This document shows positions 57,389 to 64,000 of a stretch of DNA of 64,000 nucleotides, piece after piece. The number at the start of each line of letters is the position of its first letter. The stretch's first letter is position 1. The translations under genes and the position numbers were made by a program. The notes below the pieces were generated by a model. The model did not search any database. It worked only from the letters and a program-made list of their open reading frames with translations, and was not told the DNA's origin. Source of the stretch: Myrica gale (Eukaryota > Streptophyta > Magnoliopsida > Fagales > Myricaceae); the NCBI GenBank assembly GCA_963930655.1, contig OZ005603.1:13291001-13355000 (forward strand), in the 5' to 3' direction.

Positions 57389-59350
57389 ACCACTTTCATG
57401 CCTTTCTCAAACAGTTTCTCATACAATCACGCACACCCTTTTGGTTTCGGAGGTTTGTTTCTCGTATCTTCTTTACTTCTAGCGAGAGAGATAAATATAC
57501 AGATAGGAAGAGTAGGTGTTTTGTTTTTACAGAGAGGAAGAGATGTGATGAGAGTACAGGTGGGGTTGCTGTGTCCTATGCATATTGATGACGATAATTC
57601 AGACAGTACTTTGGCTGTGTAGTGATAAAAAGGCCTTCTTTTACGCTGCTGATATATCACGGTCCAAGTCAGTGAAGGCTAGCAGTAGCTCTCGTTTAAG
57701 CTTTTTGCAGTCGCAGACCACCAGACCGCCTTTCAAAAGCAAAGCCTGAATTGGTCTGAGAACATCGGCCTCCTCAGCCCCTGCAGGCTGCAAACACCAA
57801 AAGAAAATTTTACCCACCAAAAAAAAAAGTCATAAGCGAGTCAAAATTGAAAACAGGAAAAAGCATCAGATTACGTACAGACACAGTGCTTTAACCACTC
57901 AGTCCTTACAGAGCTGAGAGAGGGCGGGAGGGATCTGACTTTGCTCTTGCTTCGTGTACATACAGCTAGAAGGCTTTTAGCCCCCGTCTCAGGACTTTTT
58001 TTGACTTAAAACCTTGGTATGCTTTTAAGTTTTAACGACGATAAGCTTTAGAAAAAGTAGAAACAGAAGAAGCAGGCTATATACCTTGATCCGACCCTTT
58101 GTGCTTCAGATTCAAGCTATAGCAGACGCATTAAATAGCGTACTCTTCGCCGATCTGAGCCTAACCCTTTTACGGCCTCATCCCCCCGTATTTAAAGCTT
58201 TGTCCAGACCCTAAAAATGCCAGACATTACTACATTACTGTCAAGCTTAACCATGTCACCAATAATAAATTCAAACACTATCCGTAAATTACCAACAAAA
58301 GAGAGAGAGAGAGAGACTCAGTTTTCCTTGCTTTGAAGATTGGTTAGAGCCTGACAGGTGTGTTAAGCTATCAGCTCCGCTTTGTTTCGTTAAGACTGAT
58401 TATTAAGAAACTCCGTTTAATTAGGCAATTTGGATAAGCACCTAAAGCTGACAGATCTGTGGTCTAAAAGCTTCTTGAATCACAACCTGCAATTTCAGCT
58501 CGTTTCAGTAACAACTTCTCAGATCATCAGCTCGTTAATAAAACACACCCACAACACACAAGAAATCAACTAGATAAAATTCCCATAAGCCACAGCTCTC
58601 TGCAATCTTGCTGTTCCACTTCGGAAACTGAAAGACAAAGAGCAGTAAAATCGGAGATAAACAAAAGTGATCTAAGCGGAGGACCTGCCTTGGAAGTACG
58701 GTGTTTCCAGAACGCGGACTTTGTGCTCTTCGAGTTTCCAACTATTGTTTCTTTTCTTTTGTTCTCTGTTTTTTCTTCTTCTTCTTCTTTACTTTCTTTC
58801 TTTCTCCTTGTCACTGTCTTTCCGTTTCGCTTTGCTTTGCTCACTTGTTTATCCACAGCTAATGAAAACCACAAAATTCACCTGAGCTGAGGAAATTAGC
58901 TAGGGACTGAAAATTGGAAAGAGATTTGCATTTACAAGTATGGAACGAAAGGCAGTTATAGCGGTTGAGGGATAGACATCTACATGAAGTGGATTAGGGT
59001 TGGTTGGTTGGTTTGTTTGGACTGTGAGAAAGTGAAAGGAAAATCCGGGGATGCGGGAATTGTGAGGGAATTGGAGGGAGGGAGAGTTGGGAGAGAGGGA
59101 GAAAAGAAGTAGGGGGATGGATCACTTGGATGGGGGGGAGGTGGGCTTGGAGGTTCAAAAGTGCCCTAAAGCGAAGCAACAAGGGTTCCTCCCCATTCGA
59201 GCAAATCACCGGGCTTATCGGGAAAGGACAGACACTGCGCCGTTCCCCACTTAAAAATATCTTCTCTCTCTACTAATTTGCCCCTCCTCCTTTGCCTTTC
59301 TTTGTCTTTGGCCTTCTCTTTTATAACAATTTATTTCCCTCGATTGGATT
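57389..59350 (-). other. TCP upstream region: probable 5' UTR with intron, promoter
   Basis: On the minus strand an acceptor-like TTTGCAGCCTGCAG lies near 57780 just before a possible leader exon, but the matching donor is not fixed. There is a (GA)n tract at about 58301-58318 and a (TTC)n/(TTTC)n tract at about 58770-58806. No other gene is supported; frames here are low-complexity. Confidence 0.4.
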
Positions 59351-59553
59351 TGGCTTTGTGTCTGTGTATTAAAATTAAGTGGAAATTAAAATTATAGATT
59401 ATTAAATTTTGTGAAAAAATAAATGGAGAGATAATTTTTAATATTTATTATAATAAAAGTAATGATATAATAGAAATAAATAGATTATATTGTAATTTTT
59501 TATTGTGTTAAAATGTTAAGAATGATAAAATTTTTATTATCAAACGGAGCCTT
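59351..59553. mobile_element. AT-rich MITE candidate
   Basis: Left TGGCTTTGTGTCTGTGTATT and the complement of the right end AAGGCTCCGTTTGATAATAA are weak inverted ends around a 200-bp AT-rich core. GGCTCCGTTTG-type ends are common in plant MITEs. No TSD is seen. Confidence 0.3.
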
Positions 59554-59918
59554 GTGTTCTATTTATTGTCGTCTTTATTCCTGACATTTTGTATTTTCTT
59601 TTTTTTCTTTTTTGTCTTGGATATTTCTTGATAAGAGTTTAAAATAATTTTGTTCCTATATTCTATGAAGTGGACCACTTTCTCTTCCCATCCGTATTGA
59701 ATAAAGGGGACCATTTGCAGATTAAAGGGTTGAGTAATTTGTGGATTAAAACCCCACTTGAGATATTCATATGAGATTCAGTCTCAATAATAAGATTCAA
59801 ACACTTATATAAAGAAAAAAGGAATAAGATTCAAACAGGTGTTACTAAACGGATCTCATTCAGTGCATAATTAATGAGTTATATCGACCATCCAAATCAA
59901 GCTAGTTAGGATGGAAAC
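59554..59918. other. intergenic, no gene seen
   Basis: AT-rich, no feature supported. Confidence 0.5.
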
Positions 59919-61094
59919 TAGGGCTGCACTAGGGGTGTACAATTTTGGGTCGGAACCGATCGGGCCGACCCAAACCGGCCCGAAATCGATTGGGCCGGCC
60001 GATTTCGAGCCGGTTCGCTTGTCGGCCCAAAATTGTCCATAACCGATTTGGTTAGTCTGGCTACCCAAAACAGTGGACCGAATCGAACCGAGAGTATACT
60101 TGGAATTTTACCTATTTGTATTTTTATTTTTAATATTAAGTGTCGCCTCCCCCCACCCCCACCCTCTTTCTGTATTCCCAAAATCCCAATTTTCCCCCGA
60201 CGCCCTTTTCCCCTCTCCTGACGAGCCGACGTCTTCTCCCTCCCTCTCTCTCTCTCTCTATCTATCTCACGCCCCTCTCTCTTTCTCATGTTCTCTACTC
60301 CTAGCATTCTCTATTGATTTTTTCTTGGCGTTGTTTTATGGGAATCTGACTCGGGTGATTAAATGGTTTTTGTTATTGTATTAATTGGTATAGGTGAGTG
60401 ATGATGAGGTTGAATTCTTAACGCAAGGAGATCCTGACAAGGAAGTCGTTGTTCTCACTTCTCACCCTCTGGCATGAGAACCTCAAGTTGCTTGTTGTTA
60501 GTTGTTACTGGTGGAGAAAAAGGATGCAGATATTTCACCAAGGTATTCTTCCTTCTTGGTTTTTGGATATGGTGTTTAACTCCAGTCCCGATTTCTTTAT
60601 CATGCTTCGTTTCCAATCACCATCTCATTCTCTTTTGATACCAATTATGTATGATTACAGGGCTTGAAAGGAATGGTTTCTGGGTTCTCTGTGAACACTG
60701 TTGACCAAACCGACCCCCGAACCTGGTCGGCCCGGCCGATGCTCCCAACCGGCGGTTTGGCAGTCGGTTCGGCCCACGGTTTGACTTCAAAACCGAACCG
60801 ACCGGTCGGTTTTCAGCCCTAGGCTACACAATCGAAAATCCGATCCGGACCGGTTTCATTTTTAAAAATATTTTTAGGTTAATTTCGAAGGGGAATGACA
60901 TATAAAAATGTAGAGTTTTAGTTTATGTTAAAACTAAACTTTTTAAGTTTGTAATTTGTATTAAAAATACAAAAAAATATATTTTTATTTATATTAATAA
61001 ACTGGTCCGGACCGGTTTGTCAAAAGGTATGGATCGGATCAAATTTACATAAACAAGACCAGTCCTGTTCGCGGTCCGATTTTTATTGAGCCTA
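59919..61094. mobile_element. outer hAT-like element, split by a later insertion
   Basis: The left end TAGGGCTGCAC (59919-59929) is separated by the inner element from its continuation at 60822 onward (GGCTACACAATCGAAAATCC). The right end complement TAGGCTCAATAAAAATCGGA pairs with it. Both sides carry GATCCGGACCGG/TCCGGACCGGTTT blocks. Without the insert the element is only about 280 bp, so it is a MITE. I see no convincing outer TSD. Confidence 0.6.
59930..60821. mobile_element. inner hAT-like non-autonomous element, 892 bp
   Basis: It begins TAGGGGTGTAC and ends, on the other strand, TAGGGCTGAAAACC. The 8-bp flanks are GGCTGCAC (59922-59929) and GGCTACAC (60822-60829), 7 of 8 identical, as expected for hAT. 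Subterminal regions are dense in GGCC, ACCGACC, CGGTTCGG and similar words on both sides. The middle (60150-60700) is ordinary sequence with no transposase. Confidence 0.75.
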
Positions 61095-62552
61095 AATCAA
61101 AACATGTCTTAATGCCATCTGTGTAGCAAAACTATTAGAAATCTGAGGGTGGAAAGCAACAACCAGTAGATAAACAATCAATGTACTACTTTATTAGAAG
61201 AAGAAAAAAAGGATAAATAATTCTCATACACTAAAACCTTTTGTTCAATGAAAGCACACTCAATGAAGTTTGATTTCTCATAAAGGAGAGCCTGAAAAAC
61301 AAGTTAGGGCCAATTTAAATGTACATCTACCGAAAGAAATTATGCATTCAAAAGTACATCTTACAATACATCTACTGAAAAAAAAAATGCATTTATTTCC
61401 AGTAGCTAGATATCAAGGTGGAATCGGACTAGATTTGATCATGATATATATATTTGTTACCTTTGAACATGGGCTTTCTCTTTTTATCTTCTTTTATTTT
61501 TTTTAATTAGTTTTTGGACCAACTTTCAAATTTCTCATATATATTAATTATGTACTTGAGGCTTAGCATGGAAAAGAAAAAAAGGAAAAAATTTCCCCAA
61601 GACTTGAAGATCATAGCATCAGGAGCCTTTAGCAAGATAGCCTCTTATCTTTGACAATAAGCTTTCATAAGTAGAAGTAGTGCACCAAACAATTGACATA
61701 TAAGAAATTAAGTACATTAATTAAATGACCTTATTATAAATTAACCCTACTCCATGCACCTGCTCAAAACCTTCCCTTGTGCAGTTTGGAGTTTTCAGGT
61801 TAATTTATGGTAGTACATATAATTTATGTACTTTTTTGGGTTATGTTCACTTATACAACATCCAAGGACACATATAGACTATATACTCCTCTTATACATT
61901 TTATTTTTCAACCTTCATTATGCAGGAAAAAAAAAAGCCAAAGATTTCAGCTAATAATATTATAATCCATGCGGAGGGGACGTACAATAGAAAACAAAAA
62001 AAGATGGAGGAGCTGCTTTTGAGAGGACGATCTAGGATTGCCAAGACTAGTTTATCATTTGAGAAACGTAAAGCAAAATCAAGGCTATATATATTTGGCG
62101 TTCTATAAAAGCATGATTAATTAATTAATTAATTGTACGATCATAATTAATGATGCTATAGTAATTATCTTCTTCTTTGGTAAAGAAAGTCTTTACTGCG
62201 TAAGTGGAGATGCCCATCTTCTTAATATTTAACTTTTTAAAAAAATTGTACTGCATTTGAATTAATAATGTACGAAGTTCTCGTGGTCATTTGATACTCT
62301 GAATGCAGCATTGGCGTGAAGGGTGGAAATTAATTATGGTCAGGGAACTACAGTTATATGGCCTGCAACCTATTCATTGGCTTTGCTGGTATACACTATA
62401 CAGGCACTCAATAAAATCCAGAGATGGACTTGTACTTTGCTGCATCAATTACAGGCCAGGTACACAGTTATAGGAACGTACCAGAGTACCCCTCTTAACC
62501 TTTGTCTGCAACTAGCTAGCCTAGCCAGGAGAAATCAATAAAAAAAGCAAAC
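61095..62552. other. intergenic, no gene seen
   Basis: AT-rich; (TTAA)n-like run at about 62117-62133. The frame 61920-62108 has no recognisable domain. Confidence 0.5.
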
Positions 62553-62869
62553 GGAAATTCAATCTTTAGTTTTTATTCTTGGTTAATTTTTTATTTTAAT
62601 CACATTTTTATTTTAGTCCTTCTTTTAATATGTTGTTTATGTGCTTAACGGACCTATTTGATACGTCAATAAATTTAGAGCGATCGACCGTTACAAATTT
62701 GTCGGCGTGTCAGATAGTTCCGTTAAGTATATAAACGACAGACTGACGGAAGGATCATTTTGTCAAACAAAGAAAACTTAAGAACTAAAAATTTAAAATT
62801 TAAAATTTGAAAGTGAATGATTAAAATGAAAAAGTATCCAAAATTTAAGGACTAAAAAGTGAATTTTCC
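62553..62869. mobile_element. foldback MITE, about 317 bp
   Basis: The left arm GGAAATTCAATCTTTAGTTT pairs with the right arm (complement GGAAAATTCACTTTTTAGTC). Pairing continues through the internal words TTTTAATCA, CTTAACGGA and TTTGTCGGCG/ATTTATTGACG. Flanks AAAGCAAAC and AAAAACAAA could be a decayed TSD. There is no coding capacity. Confidence 0.6.
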
Positions 62870-63899
62870 AAAAACAAATAGACATCCATGCATGTATATA
62901 AGTATGTATGTACACATAAAAAAAACAAAATTATATCTATGTGGAATTGTACTCATCTAAAGTGGGTTAGCTTTTGCCCTTTCTTTAGGTGTTATGCTGC
63001 AATCTTTTATTTCTACTGTTGCCTTGAGTCTTTTTTTTATTGTGAAGAGCTTGACAGATGGGTTCATGGAGTTTGAGATTCTCCATATGCTCACCTCCTT
63101 CATCCTGAGAATACCCTAACTTCTTATTGCATATAATATGTCTAAGATTCTAAACTTTCCTCACGCTTAGCTTTGTTTAGTCTAAGTACCACAGTGATTT
63201 AGTACTACTACGCTTCAAAACAATGGAGAATATCCCTCCAATATTTTAAGTATAGGAATATTTTTTTTTTTCAATAACGAGAGAAATCTTATGCATAAGG
63301 TCCATTAGAGTTGGATCGAATCCTACAGCTTAAATACCATGTATAAATAAAAGGATCCGAATCTCGGCTAACGACGTGGGAAGTATTGTGGGCTCGAGAC
63401 AAGTTGATTTTCTTTAAATCCTAAAATGATCATTATTATATATGTAAAACACCCGTAAAACAAGAAAATAAAAATAAAAAATTATAAGTTGGCAGGATTG
63501 TAATTTTCATAAAATGTACAGGTTGTTTCGAAGACGATGGAAAGGAGGCACTAAAGTCCCCCAAAGTGATGGTATAAGTAAAAAGGTTCTCCCCACCACC
63601 CCAAATGGCAAGTTGAGAACTCAGTCTCCAAACTAATCACAAACTTTTAATAAAGGTCCTTTTGGGGGGTTATTAATTTAATTAAATTAAATTTTATGGG
63701 GGATATTATTATAATATAATATTTGTTTAAAGCAAAGATTTGAGGGCATTTAGGATTAGATTAATGGGATGAGACTTATTGGTCCGTACGGATAATGATG
63801 CTTCTCTTTGCTTCCCCATCCATGGGTTTTATTTATTCCATACATTTTAGAAGTTACGTGGAAAGTGGCAGCAATTGGATGGGCCTTGGAGGACTAAAA
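62870..63899. other. intergenic, no gene seen
   Basis: AT-rich sequence with no supported feature. Confidence 0.5.
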
Positions 63900-63979
63900 A
63901 GTGCTCAAACCACTGGCCAGGGGTCTGTCTGGCAAACAGGGCAGTGGCACACAGACCCCTGGCCAGTGGTTTGAGCACT
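63900..63979. ncRNA. perfect 29-bp stem / 22-nt loop hairpin (possible small-RNA precursor)
   Basis: Arms 63900-63928 and 63951-63979 are exact reverse complements, starting AGTGCTCAAACCACTGGCCA. The loop is 63929-63950. Pairing does not extend outside. Size and shape allow a Dicer-like substrate, but I do not recognise the arm as a known miRNA. A TE terminus or a recent inverted duplication is equally possible. The window ends 21 bp later. Confidence 0.35.
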
Positions 63980-64000
63980 CCCCCCCAATTTTCATGCATG

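Noticed and set aside
58535-58890. Short genes upstream of the TCP gene
   Set aside because: Low-complexity frames from TTC/GA-rich leader sequence, no recognisable domain.

Overview
The window is nuclear DNA from a flowering plant, most likely a woody eudicot. The support is plant-type intron/exon genes, plant-specific families (a CIN-class TCP factor with a miR319 site, an AUF-type F-box protein, mitochondrial ornithine aminotransferase), plant LINE, Ty1/copia and MITE elements, and two plastid DNA fragments embedded in nuclear sequence. I cannot name the species. No prokaryotic genes, CRISPR array or operon is present.

Layout. (1) 540-7000, plus strand: a seven-coding-exon gene for a five-KH-domain RNA-binding protein (623 aa), with a leader intron. 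(2) 7000-10048: gene-poor, with a probable tRNA-derived SINE. (3) 10049-16220: a nearly intact L1-type LINE (6.1 kb) bounded by a perfect 17-bp target-site duplication; ORF1 is open, ORF2 carries three frameshifts and a nonsense codon. (4) 16567-24437, plus strand: a ten-exon ornithine aminotransferase gene (467 aa), whose ATG lies only about 350 bp from the LINE tail. (5) 24438-29288: intergenic, with a plastid atpH fragment, a CACTA-like terminus, SSRs and a perfect 28-bp palindrome. (6) 29289-34800: a degenerate Ty1/copia retrotransposon on the minus strand, with LTRs and a 5-bp TSD (AAAAT). (7) 34801-42000: intergenic with a run of long-inverted-repeat MITEs; the one at 40337-40733 has a perfect 9-bp TSD. 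(8) 42436-43602, plus strand: an intronless AUF-type F-box gene. (9) 43603-56000: about 12 kb without a recognisable gene, holding MITEs, nested tandem repeats and a plastid ycf2 fragment. (10) 57388-56012, minus strand: a TCP2-like transcription factor with a miR319 target site. (11) 57400-64000: TCP upstream region, a hAT-like element nested in another hAT-like element, another MITE, and a perfect 29-bp stem / 22-nt loop hairpin at the end.

The four host genes are unrelated in function: RNA binding, arginine/proline metabolism, auxin-linked protein turnover, and leaf-growth transcription control. The unusual content is in the mobile and repeat layer: how the LINE sits at the OAT promoter, how the copia copy decayed, the cohort of foldback elements, a short segment shared downstream of the KH and OAT genes, and two organelle-derived insertions. 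I found nothing I would call a new biological system. The end hairpin, the 38.2-39.2 kb foldback and the nested hAT pair are the best candidates for a second look. All exon boundaries come from reading GT/AG sites and keeping frame with remembered family members; no alignment was run.
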